Assembly: GCA_964589625.1 (NCBI GenBank)
Contig: CAZPSH010000022.1
Coordinates: 1 to 43,118, forward strand
Direction: 5' to 3'
From: JBFLVU01 sp964589625
Lineage (GTDB): Bacteria; Acidobacteriota; UBA4820; DSQY01
DNA: 43,118 nucleotides
Part shown: positions 1-8,672 of the stretch, piece after piece
Numbering within the stretch: position 1 is the stretch's first letter
Layout of the letters: each line of letters begins with the position of its first letter
Program-made: the position numbers and the translations under genes
The notes under the pieces: generated by a model
What the model saw: only the letters and a program-made list of their open reading frames with translations
What the model was told of the DNA's origin: nothing
The model's database searches: none

Positions 1-3000
1 CCCGTTCGCCGTCACCGTGCCCGTCGTAGGAGTCTCGGAGAGCCACGGCACGTCGCCGGAGCCGAAGGTCGTGAAGGCCAGGCAGTCCACCTCGGACCCA
101 CCGGGGAAGGAGCCCACGAGGGTGCTGGCGCCGGTGGCCGTGTCGATGGTGCGAAGTTCGCCCGAGGTCGTGTAGGCCGCCCAGTAGAGGGTGCCCGAGA
201 TGTCCTCGAAGTCCATGCCCTGGGCGTAGTTGGCGTTGACGCCCAGGCCGCCCACCACCGTGCCGGCGCCCGTTGCCGTGTCGATGTAAACCAGCGTGTC
301 GTTCACGATGTCCACCCCGTACATCTCGCCCGCCACGTTGATGGCGATGTCGATGATGCCCGGGGCGTTCGTGATCTGGCCCACCACCGTGGCGGTGCCC
401 GTGGCCGGGTCGACGGTGTAGAGCGTCGAGCGCGTGATGTCCGTAGAGCAGGCGTAGAGCGTGCCGTCGCTCGAGCCAGTCATGCCCGTCCAGCTCTCGC
501 CGCCGAAGGTCGTGCAGGGACCGATGACGGTGGCCGCGCCCGTGGCCGTGTCGACTGTGTAGAGAGCGTTGGACGTGTAGTCAATCGCGTACAGCGTGGT
601 CGTGTCACCCAGGAGGAAGTCACCGCCGAACAGATCCAGCGATCCGTAGGTCCCCACGGTGTTCCAGGTTCCAGGCACGTCCACGTCGGGAATCTGGTAA
701 AGCGTATTGTCCATGAGGTTGCAGGCATAGGCGGACTCGCCCAGGAGGGCCGCAACGGGCCTCATGGTCTCCGTCCCGGGCTTCTTCTCGCCCTTGAAGT
801 CGGTGGCCGGGGCGCGTCCGATGCTCGTGCCCTCCTTGCCGGCTTCCCACTTCTTCTCCATCTTCCGGGCCAGCATCTCCTGACCCTTGACGGAGAAGCG
901 CCGCGCAGGAGCCAGCACGTGGCCGTCCCGCTCGCGGATGTCGAAGGTGGCGTCGGCGCCGCCCGTTTCACTGAGGGTCATGGTCAAGGAGGTGGTCGGG
1001 GCCGAAGGGGACACCGTCACCTCGATGGGGGTGGGGCTGGCCTCCAACCGACCCGTGGGCAGGTAGAAGTCGAGGCGGACGGCGTCGTAGTCGAGGACCG
1101 TCACCGATTCGGTGTCGGGACCGTAGCCCGTGCGCGTGGCCGTGAAATCGCAGGGGCCCGCGCAGGGGGTGGCGTACAGGCAGTAGAGGCCGTCGTCCAC
1201 GTTCGGGTCGTCCGGCGTCGGGAGGGTCGTGGTCGCCGTGCCCAGGTCCACGCTCGTCACCGTGGCGCCGTTCAGCGGGTTGTTGGTGTTGGCGTCGTAG
1301 ACGTTGCCCACCACGAGGCCGCCCCCTTCGGGAGAGAGGCAGCCCACAGAAACCGGCGGGGCGGTCGAGTAGCTGAGGCTCACGTCGTCGATGTACCACC
1401 CGGCGTACGTGACGCTCGAGTCGGAGCGGAAGCGGAAGCGGAGCCGGAAGGTGGATACGGCGTACGTGGAGGCCAGGGTCACGGACCTCTTGGCCCAGGC
1501 GAGATCGATGCTGCCGGACACCTCGCCGTAAACGCGCGTCCAGGTGGTTCCCGAGTCGCTGCTGACTTCCACGCTGGCGTAGTCGTAATTGGATTCGCTG
1601 CGGAGGTACTGCCACCAGTCGAGCGTGATGGAATTGCCCGCTCCGGCCGAAAGGTCGATGACCGGAGAGGTGAGGTAGCCGCTTTCGCTATTGCCGTAGT
1701 TTCCGCTGAGGTTGGTGGCCCAGACGTTGACGCCCGAGTGGGCGGCTCCAGGACCCGATGTGGGCGCGCCCCAGGCGAAGGAACTCGTGCCGCTCACGGC
1801 GTAGCTTCCGTTGGTGGCCTCGAAGTCCTGGGAATAGAGGACCGTCGCCGGAGGAATGGCGGCCACCGCCACGCCCACGTCGTCCACGTAGTACCCGGGA
1901 TAGGAGTTGACGCTGGAGTCGGAGCGGAAGCGGAAGCGGATCTGGAAGGCCGCCGTGGCGTAGGTGGCGTCCAAGACAACGCTGTGCTTTGTCCAAACGG
2001 TGTCCACGGCCCCGGAGACCTCGCCGTAGACTCGCGTCCACGTGGAGCCGTTGTTCGTGACCTCCATGCTGCCGTAGTCCCATCCGCTTTCGCAGTTCAG
2101 GTACTGCCACCACTCCACGATGGGTACCTGTCCCGCGTAGGCGCTCAGGTCGATGGCCGGGGAGGTAATGTAGCCGTCCTCGCTGTTGTTGTAGTTGCCG
2201 CTCAGGTTGGTGGCCCAGGCGTTGGCGCCCGAGTGAGCCTGGCCGGGCCCGCTGGTGGGGGCGCCCCAGGCCCACGAGGTCACGCCACTCACGGTAAAGG
2301 CGCCGTTGTCGGCTTCGAAGTCCTCCATCCACACGTAGTCTGGATGGTAGCCGGGGGCGTTGCAGTCCGTCAGGTTGGCGACGAGGGGGAAGTCCTGGGT
2401 CACGTCGGTGGAGAAGGGACCCACCACGGCCCCGCCCGGATCGTATCCCGACACCCAGGCGGAGACGGCGAAGGTGTAGGCCATGCCGTCCACCAGGGTG
2501 ATGCTGTAGGCACCCGTCACCGGGTCGGTGAAGAGGGTCGCCGTGGGGAAGCCCGGCGCCGTGACCGTGATTTCGGCGTAGAGGGGCCAGTTCGTGCTCG
2601 AATCGGTGACCACGCCCGACACCACGTGGCTCGGGGCCGGATCGAGGGCGAAATCCTGGACCGTCGTCATCCCGTCGGTGATCACGAGGCCCGTCGCGGC
2701 ATCCGGGACGTAGCCGTACTTGGCCGCTCCCACGTCGTAGTTGGGCGGGGAGACAGGAAGAGTCAGGGTGTACGTGCCGTCGGGTGCCGTGTTCGTATTG
2801 ACGGTTACGGTGCCGTTGGTGGCCGTCACCGTGGCGCCGGAGAGCGGCAGGGTCGTGGCCGAATCGGTCACCGTGCCGGCCAGGGTCCCCGTGGGTCCAA
2901 CCGAGCAGGTCCCGAACTTGAAGGCTCCGATTCGGGTGGCCCAGTTCCAGCCGCCCGTGGAGTACTCCTGCGTGTACCAGAAGGTGCAGTCGTCATCGGG

Positions 3001-4539
3001 GTCGATGCTCATGGTGGAGTAGTCGCCCCAACGGTTCACGCCCGTCTGGGAGGCGGCGCCAAGGTACATCAGCGCTTCACCCTGGGTCAGGTCGCCGGCC
3101 GGGTCCGAGGCCAACCGCCCCGCGTAGTAGATGGAGGGATACATGGTGGAGGCGTCGGAGACGCTGTATCCGACGGCCAGGTTCCCCATGTGGTCCTGCG
3201 CCGCGCTGCCCATCCAGCGGTGGTAGGTGTCGGCCGGGGCAAAGGTCCCCTGCTGGTAGATGTACCAGTCGGGCTGTGTGGAGTCCTTGCGCAGTTCGTA
3301 CCAGCGCACTCCGGCCCGGCTCGATCCCGCGTTCACCGTGTGGTTCACCACCATGGACTCGTAGGAGCCGAAGTTGCGGTACTGCAGGCGGTACATCAGG
3401 CGGTCCGCGATGGCGTCCACGGCCTGCGTGGTGCCCGGCTGGGGGATGCAGTTTCGCGTGCCGGAGCAGAGGATGTCCCAGTTGTTCGTCGGCAGGATGA
3501 GGTCGGGCTGGCCCGCCACGCCCAGGGTCAGGGTCCCGGTCGACCAGTTCGTGGTCGCCTTCCAGATGCGGAGGGCGTCGTTCGGGGGAATCCAGGAGGA
3601 GTCATCCACCTGCACGATATAGCAGGGCGATCCGGCCGGAGGATTGGCCATGCCTTCGAAGTGCGCCGGTAACTGGCCGCCGAAGTTCAGGTCCACGGCG
3701 CCCAGGTCCACCTTCAACATGCGGGCCGTGGGGCTGCCCGTGATCATCTGGTCCGCCTCGAAGACGCACACGCCCGCGCCCGCCCAGGAGGACATGTTGG
3801 CGAACTGGTTCACGGTCATGTAGTACCCGTCGGGCCAGATGCCGAACTTCGGGTAGTCGTTCATGTTCGTGGCGTCGTATTCGTAGCAGTAGAGGTACCA
3901 CGCCCCCGTGGGATCGGCCGTCTGGGAGACGGCGATGGCCACGTAGTACGGGTCGGGCAGAGAGAACTGGCTGATGACCCACCGGCTCCGGAAGCGGTCC
4001 CACAGCACGATGGGGTCGCCGTCGTTGTTGGCCGCGCACGGCCCGCCCAGAGGCGCCCAGATCGAGTTCCCTGCGATGGGACCCAGAACCTGGGTGGCCG
4101 TGTAGGGCACCGTACTGCGGTTGATGGACCACGCCGCCAGGTGCAGGTTCACCCACTGCACGTAGTGGTCGGGCCCGATGTCGCCTTCCGTGTCCGGAGG
4201 GGCAACGCCCGCCAGGTTCCCGATCCCCGCGAACTCCGCCACCGTTCCCGGCATGGCGTACATACCGTGGGACGACTGAACGGCCGGGTCGCCCTCTTCG
4301 GAAGACGGCGCCGCCGTCAGGGCGCCCTTCGGGAGGGCCGGGTTGGGGATTTCACGGTTCGCCGCCGGCACCAGCATCTCCGTGGCCGGAGGAAGATCCC
4401 TCAAGGGAGGCGACACCGCCACCCCGTGGGGATAGAACACCTGCGTCTCACCGGCTCCCGCGAGCGGGGCTTGCGCCATCGCGCCCACCGCCGTCAGGAC
4501 CAGGGCGAGACACACCACCACCCAAGCTGTCCTTCTCAT
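1..4539 (-). CDS. Large secreted multidomain protein, C-terminus beyond window (partial)
   Basis: One uninterrupted frame of 1513 codons runs from an ATG at 4539 to the left edge without a stop, so the C-terminus is missing. GGAGGG lies just upstream of the ATG. Residues 1-22 form a signal peptide (MRRTAWVVV..., predicted cut after AMA). Residues about 30-560 are a conserved extracellular domain rich in Trp, Tyr and Asp that I cannot name. Residues about 570-735 hold two carboxypeptidase-regulatory-like (CarboxypepD_reg) beta-sandwich repeats (GTLAGTVTDSATTLPLSGAT; HVVSGVVTDSSTNWPLYA). Residues about 738-900 and 903-1065 are two MAM/immune-inhibitor-A-like jelly-roll repeats with a period of 165 residues, each with Trp-rich LSGNY and RFRFRSDSS blocks. 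Another CarboxypepD_reg-like domain follows, then from about 1265 a propeller-like region with LYTVDTATGAA-type repeats resembling DUF4394. It is probably exported for adhesion or surface display. No protease motif is seen. Confidence 0.8.
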   Translation of the reverse strand, partial: MRRTAWVVVCLALVLTAVGAMAQAPLAGAGETQVFYPHGVAVSPPLRDLPPATEMLVPAANREIPNPALPKGALTAAPSSEEGDPAVQSSHGMYAMPGTVAEFAGIGNLAGVAPPDTEGDIGPDHYVQWVNLHLAAWSINRSTVPYTATQVLGPIAGNSIWAPLGGPCAANNDGDPIVLWDRFRSRWVISQFSLPDPYYVAIAVSQTADPTGAWYLYCYEYDATNMNDYPKFGIWPDGYYMTVNQFANMSSWAGAGVCVFEADQMITGSPTARMLKVDLGAVDLNFGGQLPAHFEGMANPPAGSPCYIVQVDDSSWIPPNDALRIWKATTNWSTGTLTLGVAGQPDLILPTNNWDILCSGTRNCIPQPGTTQAVDAIADRLMYRLQYRNFGSYESMVVNHTVNAGSSRAGVRWYELRKDSTQPDWYIYQQGTFAPADTYHRWMGSAAQDHMGNLAVGYSVSDASTMYPSIYYAGRLASDPAGDLTQGEALMYLGAASQTGVNRWGDYSTMSIDPDDDCTFWYTQEYSTGGWNWATRIGAFKFGTCSVGPTGTLAGTVTDSATTLPLSGATVTATNGTVTVNTNTAPDGTYTLTLPVSPPNYDVGAAKYGYVPDAATGLVITDGMTTVQDFALDPAPSHVVSGVVTDSSTNWPLYAEITVTAPGFPTATLFTDPVTGAYSITLVDGMAYTFAVSAWVSGYDPGGAVVGPFSTDVTQDFPLVANLTDCNAPGYHPDYVWMEDFEADNGAFTVSGVTSWAWGAPTSGPGQAHSGANAWATNLSGNYNNSEDGYITSPAIDLSAYAGQVPIVEWWQYLNCESGWDYGSMEVTNNGSTWTRVYGEVSGAVDTVWTKHSVVLDATYATAAFQIRFRFRSDSSVNSYPGYYVDDVGVAVAAIPPATVLYSQDFEATNGSYAVSGTSSFAWGAPTSGPGAAHSGVNVWATNLSGNYGNSESGYLTSPVIDLSAGAGNSITLDWWQYLRSESNYDYASVEVSSDSGTTWTRVYGEVSGSIDLAWAKRSVTLASTYAVSTFRLRFRFRSDSSVTYAGWYIDDVSLSYSTAPPVSVGCLSPEGGGLVVGNVYDANTNNPLNGATVTSVDLGTATTTLPTPDDPNVDDGLYCLYATPCAGPCDFTATRTGYGPDTESVTVLDYDAVRLDFYLPTGRLEASPTPIEVTVSPSAPTTSLTMTLSETGGADATFDIRERDGHVLAPARRFSVKGQEMLARKMEKKWEAGKEGTSIGRAPATDFKGEKKPGTETMRPVAALLGESAYACNLMDNTLYQIPDVDVPGTWNTVGTYGSLDLFGGDFLLGDTTTLYAIDYTSNALYTVDTATGAATVIGPCTTFGGESWTGMTGSSDGTLYACSTDITRSTLYTVDPATGTATVVGQITNAPGIIDIAINVAGEMYGVDIVNDTLVYIDTATGAGTVVGGLGVNANYAQGMDFEDISGTLYWAAYTTSGELRTIDTATGASTLVGSFPGGSEVDCLAFTTFGSGDVPWLSETPTTGTVTANG

Positions 4540-4720
4540 GCCGTTCCCTCCCTTTCCACAAAAGCCAGACGAAGACCGGAATCCCCGGACCCGGGACCCC
4601 CGGATGACCGCCCTTTGATCGCGTCCCTTTTCCTGGAACTGCTCGTGGTCCAAGGTCTCCCCCGCGGAGCGCATGGATCCCTTTCCTGTAGCGGACACGC
4701 CGTCGAACCCGTCTGATGCA

Positions 4721-4749
4721 ACGGTACCGGCGAATCCTAAGAAAGTCAA
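4721..4749 (-). promoter_or_regulatory. Candidate sigma-70 promoter of the secreted-protein gene
   Basis: On the minus strand TTGACT (4749-4744) is followed after 17 bases by TACCGT (4726-4721). The -35 is close to consensus, the -10 keeps only the TAnnnT core, and the spacing is ideal. It would give a leader of roughly 175 bases before the ATG at 4539. Confidence 0.4.
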
Positions 4750-4832
4750 CCTGCCGCCGTTCGCGCCGGAGGAGCCGGGGAGAAAGACACAGGTTCCAAG
4801 GATGGCATTCCTCTTCGGCCCGGCAAGCGGCC

Positions 4833-4862
4833 TTCGACGTCTGTGCTTCGGGACGCTATATT
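4833..4862 (+). promoter_or_regulatory. Candidate promoter of cca
   Basis: TTCGAC at 4833-4838 and TATATT at 4857-4862 are separated by 18 bases. The AT-rich -10 stands out in a very GC-rich region, and the start codon follows 23 bases later with a GGGAGG ribosome site between them. Confidence 0.35.
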
Positions 4863-4884
4863 TCCTTAAGCGGGAGGCATCGCC

Positions 4885-6294
4885 GTGAGAGATCGCATCC
4901 GGACGGTCCTGCAAGCCCTGGCGCCCGCCCGCGCCGTCTTCGGTGAAGCGGCGGCCCGTGGGGAACCCGTCTACCTGGTGGGAGGGGCCTTGCGGGACCT
5001 GGCCCTTGGCCTCGAACCCGTGGACGTGGATTTCGTCTCCCCCAATCCCTACGAACTCGCTTCCTCTCTGGCCGATGGCGCGGGGAAGCGCGTGGTCTCC
5101 CTCGGAAAAGAGGCCGCCCCCACCTACCGGGTGCCCCTGGACGCGGCGGTCCTCGACTTCACGGCGCTTCAAGGAGGCGGCATCGAGGCCGACCTCCTCC
5201 GGCGCGACTTCACCCTCAACGCCATCGGGTACGATCCCCGAACCCAGGAGATCCTCGATCCGGCCAACGGCTTGGGCGACCTCAAAGCCGGCCTCATAAG
5301 GCTCGTGTCGGAGCGGGCCCTGGAGGACGATCCCGTCCGCGTCCTGCGGGCCTACCGCTTCCTGGCCCAGCTGCCGGGATTTCGCCTGCACCCGGGCACG
5401 GAGCGAGTCCTCGGCTCCCGGTCCGGCGCCCTGGTGGATGCGCCTTCCGAAAGGCTCCACCTGGAGCTGGAGCGCCTCTTCGAGGGCGACGCGGCGGGCC
5501 GCGCCTGCCGGGCCATGGCGGACTCCGGAGTCCTCTTCCTCCTCTTTCCTGAACTGAAGCGGCTGGACGGGCTCGCGCAGAACGACTACCACCACGCCGA
5601 CGTCCTCCACCATTCTCTGGAGGCCCTGGAGGAGTTCGACGGCCCTCCCCGGTGGACCGACCGCCTCGGACTCCCCGGCTTCGGCCCGCGCCAGAAGGAA
5701 ATCCTCCGCCTCTCCCTCCTCCTGCACGACCTCGGGAAGGCCGACACCCGCACCGTGGGCGAGGACGGGAGGGTGCATTTCTACGGGCACTCCAAACCTT
5801 CGGCCGAACGGGCCTCGGACATCCTTCGGCGCCTGCGCTTCCCCAACGCCGTCGCGGAACAGGTGGCCGCCCTGTGCCTTCACCACCTCCGCCCCCTGGC
5901 CCTTCTCAAGACTTCCCCGAGAAAGACCGCCGTGCGACGCCTGATCCATTCCCTCGGGGATCTCCTGCCTCTCCTCCTGGCCCTGTCCTTCGCCGACAAG
6001 TCCGCCGCCCGGGGAAGGGACCGCCGCGAGAATTTGGAGGAACTGGGCGTGCTGATCCGGGAGGTCCTGGACGTGGCGGCCCGGGAGGGCGAGCAGATCC
6101 GCCACCTTCCGAAGTTCGTGGACGGAATGGAGGCCTTGGACATCCTGGGCCTTCCCCGCCCGGGACCGGACCTGGGCCGCGCCCTCGACGCCCTCCTGGA
6201 GCGCCAGGTGGAGGGCGCGGTGGCCACGAGGGAGGGGGCGGTGGCCTTCCTCCGGCAGTGGCGCGACAGGCACCTCGCCCCCAAGTCACGGTAG
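4885..6294 (+). CDS. cca: CCA tRNA nucleotidyltransferase / poly(A) polymerase-type, with HD domain
   Basis: This 469-residue class II nucleotidyltransferase adds or repairs the CCA end of tRNAs in the cytoplasm. The head domain shows LVGGALRD (31-38), the metal-binding DVD (47-49) and RRDFTLNA (106-113), followed by EDDPVRVLRA, which belongs to the nucleotide-selecting neck. The C-terminal half carries an HD phosphohydrolase-type domain with LLLHDLGKADT (HD at 281-282), as in long bacterial Cca proteins such as that of E. coli. The start is GTG, chosen because GGGAGG lies eight bases upstream. From sequence alone I cannot separate a full CCA-adding enzyme from an A-adding enzyme or a poly(A) polymerase of the same fold. 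The gene stands alone with its own promoter and a possible terminator downstream. Confidence 0.93.
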   Translation: MRDRIRTVLQALAPARAVFGEAAARGEPVYLVGGALRDLALGLEPVDVDFVSPNPYELASSLADGAGKRVVSLGKEAAPTYRVPLDAAVLDFTALQGGGIEADLLRRDFTLNAIGYDPRTQEILDPANGLGDLKAGLIRLVSERALEDDPVRVLRAYRFLAQLPGFRLHPGTERVLGSRSGALVDAPSERLHLELERLFEGDAAGRACRAMADSGVLFLLFPELKRLDGLAQNDYHHADVLHHSLEALEEFDGPPRWTDRLGLPGFGPRQKEILRLSLLLHDLGKADTRTVGEDGRVHFYGHSKPSAERASDILRRLRFPNAVAEQVAALCLHHLRPLALLKTSPRKTAVRRLIHSLGDLLPLLLALSFADKSAARGRDRRENLEELGVLIREVLDVAAREGEQIRHLPKFVDGMEALDILGLPRPGPDLGRALDALLERQVEGAVATREGAVAFLRQWRDRHLAPKSR

Positions 6295-6339
6295 GCTCGC
6301 TTTCCCCGGAGATTCGTGCCGATCGTGGGAAAGGCCCGC

Positions 6340-6366
6340 GGGAGGGCGCGTGTGCCCTCCCCTTTC
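6340..6366 (+). terminator. Possible terminator after cca
   Basis: GGGAGGGC (6340-6347) and GCCCTCCC (6354-6361) form a perfect 8-bp stem with a six-base loop, followed by CTTTCC. The T tract is weak, so termination efficiency is uncertain. Confidence 0.4.
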
Positions 6367-6411
6367 CGCCCTCCTGGGAAACCGCTCCCCTCCTCCCCAG
6401 CCGTCTCCCCG

Positions 6412-6420
6412 TGCTACGCT
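6412..6420 (+). promoter_or_regulatory. Extended -10 promoter of queA, nearly leaderless
   Basis: TGC-TACGCT ends eight bases before the queA ATG, so transcription would begin at about 6427. No Shine-Dalgarno sequence exists in the C-rich bases between. The same arrangement precedes the next gene at 7499-7507. Confidence 0.4.
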
Positions 6421-6428
6421 TCCCACCC

Positions 6429-7469
6429 ATGTGGCGCCGCGACTTCGAATTCGATCTTCCCCCCGACCGCATCGCCCGCTATCCCGCGAGCCCGAGGGAC
6501 GCGTCGCGCCTGCTGGTCCTGGCTTCCGCCGGGAACCCGGTCCACGGCCGCTTCCGGACCTTGCCCTCGCACCTTTCCCCCGGCGACGTGCTGGTCCTGA
6601 ACGACACAAAGGTCATCACGGCGAGGCTCCTGGGGACGCTCCGGGGCGGCGGCCGGGCGGAGGTGTTCCTCCTTCGCCCCTCGGAGGACGGCCTCTCGTG
6701 GGAGGCCTTCGTGAAGCCGGGGCGGAAGTTGAGGGCGGGAGCCTTCGTATCCCTCTCGGGTGGATCCGTGGGGTTGGAGATCGTGGCCTCGGCCGGGGAG
6801 GGCCGGCGGAGGGTTCGGCCCTGCGGCGCGTCCATGGAGACCCTGATCCGCACCTTCGGGTCCACGCCCCTTCCGCCCTACATCAACCGCCCCGCCGAAG
6901 AGAGGGACGCCCGGCGGTACCAGACGGTCTACGCCCGGGAGGGACGCTCCGTGGCGGCCCCCACGGCCGGGCTCCACTTCACGCCGCGGGTCCTTCGGGC
7001 CCTCGAATCGGGCGGCGTGCGCATCGTGCGCCTCCGCCTCGACGTGGGCCCTGGGACCTTCAAGCCCGTGACCGCCGAAAAGGTGGAAGACCACCGGATG
7101 GACGCGGAGCCTTACGGCGTGCCGGAAGACACGGCCCGCGAGGTGAACGAAGCCCTGGCCCAGGGGCGCCGCGTCGTCGCCGTGGGCACCACCGTCACCC
7201 GAAGCCTCGAGGACCAGATGCGCCGCCACGGGGCCGTGATCCCCGGGGAGTACGAGACGGACCTCTTCATCACGCCCGGATTCCGCTTCCGGGCCGTGAC
7301 CGGCCTGGTTACGAACTTCCACCTCCCCGGGTCCACGCTGATCATGCTCGTTTCGGCCCTTTCGGGAAGGGAGCGAGTCCTGTCGGCCTACCGGGAGGCC
7401 GTTGCACTCGGCTACCGCTTCTACTCCTACGGGGACGCCATGCTCGCGTGGGCGGAGCGGGGGGCGTAG
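6429..7469 (+). CDS. queA: S-adenosylmethionine:tRNA ribosyltransferase-isomerase
   Basis: QueA moves the ribosyl part of S-adenosylmethionine onto 7-aminomethyl-7-deazaguanine in tRNA, giving epoxyqueuosine at the wobble position of GUN anticodons. The 346-residue length is normal for the family. Diagnostic blocks are present: FDLPPDRIARYPA near the N-terminus, DVLVLNDTKVITARL, the AAPTAGLHFT motif, RLRLDVGPGTFKPV, EDHRMDAEPY, VAVGTTVTRSLE and LVTNFHLPGSTLIMLVSAL. The same frame stays open far upstream, but homology begins at the ATG at 6429, preceded by a -10-like element rather than a ribosome site. No other queuosine gene (tgt, queG or queF) is in the window. Confidence 0.97.
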   Translation: MWRRDFEFDLPPDRIARYPASPRDASRLLVLASAGNPVHGRFRTLPSHLSPGDVLVLNDTKVITARLLGTLRGGGRAEVFLLRPSEDGLSWEAFVKPGRKLRAGAFVSLSGGSVGLEIVASAGEGRRRVRPCGASMETLIRTFGSTPLPPYINRPAEERDARRYQTVYAREGRSVAAPTAGLHFTPRVLRALESGGVRIVRLRLDVGPGTFKPVTAEKVEDHRMDAEPYGVPEDTAREVNEALAQGRRVVAVGTTVTRSLEDQMRRHGAVIPGEYETDLFITPGFRFRAVTGLVTNFHLPGSTLIMLVSALSGRERVLSAYREAVALGYRFYSYGDAMLAWAERGA

Positions 7470-7498
7470 CAGACGGCGCGGAGAGCGCTCCGCCCCCG

Positions 7499-7507
7499 TG
7501 CTATCCT
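7499..7507 (+). promoter_or_regulatory. Extended -10 promoter of the DUF2231 gene, leaderless
   Basis: TGC-TATCCT ends six bases before the ATG at 7514, so the predicted first transcribed base is the A of the start codon. The bases between are C-rich with no ribosome site. GCGGAG-AGCG-CTCCGC just upstream could end queA transcription. Confidence 0.4.
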
Positions 7508-7513
7508 TCCCCC

Positions 7514-7993
7514 ATGGCCATCGAACTCCTGCACCCCGCGTTCGTCCACTTCCCCGTCTCCCTCTGCGCCGTCGGGGCGGTCCTCCTCCTGTACGGGCGG
7601 GTCCGCGGCCGGGAGGAGGCGTGGCGCTGCGGCCTGGCGTCCATTCTGATCGGCTCCGCCCTGTCCGTTCCCGCTTACCTGACGGGCCAGGTGGCGCGCG
7701 CCGTCATGGAGGATTCGGAGCGCTTCCTTCGCGCCGAAGCCGCGGCGGACCTCCACGAGGACATGGGGCTCCTGACCCTCGGAGCCCTCGTGGCCCTGGG
7801 AATCCTGAGCGGATTGGAACTGGCGAAGAAGCGGACGCCACGGTCGGGCCCGTGGGGGCTCCCCCTCCTGGCGATGGCCGCGGCGCTCTTGGTGGCGGCC
7901 ACCGCCTACCAGGGAGGAAGGCTCGTCTTCGAGTTCGGCGTGGGGGTTCGCGCCGCGGCTCCCGGCCCCCTCACTCCTCCCGCGCCGAGATGA
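7514..7993 (+). CDS. DUF2231 family four-helix membrane protein
   Basis: This 159-residue integral membrane protein has the DUF2231 signature LLHPAFVHFPVSL at residues 5-17. Four hydrophobic stretches lie at about 14-29, 40-55, 81-100 and 115-135. Members are often found near heme or redox proteins, and their function is not established. The C-terminal tail is short and Pro/Ala-rich. The last 23 bases overlap the end of the convergent DVU0298-family gene. The start codon follows an extended -10 directly, so the mRNA is probably leaderless. Confidence 0.8.
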   Translation: MAIELLHPAFVHFPVSLCAVGAVLLLYGRVRGREEAWRCGLASILIGSALSVPAYLTGQVARAVMEDSERFLRAEAAADLHEDMGLLTLGALVALGILSGLELAKKRTPRSGPWGLPLLAMAAALLVAATAYQGGRLVFEFGVGVRAAAPGPLTPPAPR

Positions 7994-8570
7994 TCTCCCC
8001 CGTTGCCGGGTCGTAGTCCTCGAAGACCACAGGCGGGGCCGACGGAGCCGGGCGAAGGGTCAAGCGGCAGAACCGGCGCGCCAGTCCGCGCCGGCGGGGG
8101 TCCTCATGGCTTAGGGAGAGGGCCAGGTCCTCCGGGTCCACGCCATCCGGTTCGGCGCCGCCGCCCGAGATCAGCCGGCAAAGGGCCCAGAGGCAGCCCG
8201 CCTCGAAGGGCTCCTCGTGGAGGAATTGCGGCAGCAGGGGTGAGAAGGCCGGCCGCAGGTCCGGGCGGGCCGATAGGATTTCCCCGATGGCCTCCGGGGC
8301 CGTGCGGCAGAGGTTCCCCGATTCGTCGTTCATCATCCAGAAGAGGCCGCGGAGGGTCTCCGCGAGCGACGGGTCCGAGGGAGGAAGGACGGCCGCCACC
8401 CGGCCCAGCGCTTCGACCGCCCGCCACCTCACCAGAGCCTCCGGGTGCTGAAGGAACTGGACGAGCTGGCGCAAGAGCCGCCCGGGGGGAACGCCCTCCG
8501 TGAGAAGTCCCCCGTGATCCCGCGCCGCGAGCCTCTCCTCGACGATCCTCTTCCGGGCTTTCCGGTCCAT
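7971..8570 (-). CDS. DVU0298 family HEAT-like repeat protein
   Basis: This 199-residue soluble protein resembles the DVU0298 family, conserved in sulfate reducers and other anaerobes with no known function. Residues about 30-165 are helical repeats of HEAT type (LVRWRAVEALGRVAAVL, APEAIGEIL, EAGCLWALCRLI). The conserved FWMMNDESGNLCRTAPEAIGE block lies near residue 80. The C-terminus (VFEDYDPATGEIISAREE) resembles a small strand region rather than a helix. GGGGGG precedes the ATG. It is convergent with the DUF2231 gene and lies downstream of the efflux operon, separated from it by a strong hairpin. Confidence 0.7.
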   Translation of the reverse strand: MDRKARKRIVEERLAARDHGGLLTEGVPPGRLLRQLVQFLQHPEALVRWRAVEALGRVAAVLPPSDPSLAETLRGLFWMMNDESGNLCRTAPEAIGEILSARPDLRPAFSPLLPQFLHEEPFEAGCLWALCRLISGGGAEPDGVDPEDLALSLSHEDPRRRGLARRFCRLTLRPAPSAPPVVFEDYDPATGEIISAREE

Positions 8571-8596
8571 CCGGTACCCCCCTGGGGATTTCCTAT

Positions 8597-8621
8597 TCCG
8601 GCGGCGGCCCGCGCCGCCGGA
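8597..8621 (-). terminator. Strong GC hairpin after the efflux operon
   Basis: TCCGGCGGCG and CGCCGCCGGA form a perfect 10-bp stem with a five-base loop, 51 bases past the hydrolase stop codon. No T run follows, so it may act as an RNA-stabilising 3' end as much as an intrinsic terminator. Confidence 0.45.
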
Positions 8622-8672
8622 GGCCCTTCCTCAAGATGCCACGAACCATGGGAAGGGTACGCCGGGCTCGCC

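Larger units (their letters stand above)
4540..4884. other. Intergenic region between divergent genes
   Basis: This 345-base gap separates the divergent secreted-protein gene and cca. It holds a candidate promoter in each direction. The secreted-protein gene would have a leader of about 175 bases. I looked in that leader for a riboswitch and recognised none. Confidence 0.5.

Noticed and set aside
919..3672. Plus-strand open frame of 917 codons
   Set aside because: It lies opposite the secreted-protein gene, has His/Arg/Gly/Val-rich low-complexity content and no domain; long antisense frames are expected in DNA of this GC content.
4540..4720. Riboswitch (for example cyclic-di-GMP type) in the leader of the secreted-protein gene
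   Set aside because: GGGACGC and several G-rich stems are present, but the conserved aptamer blocks are not in order.
5652..6428. In-frame extension upstream of queA
   Set aside because: The region overlaps cca in another frame, is Pro/Arg-rich, and QueA homology starts exactly at the ATG at 6429.
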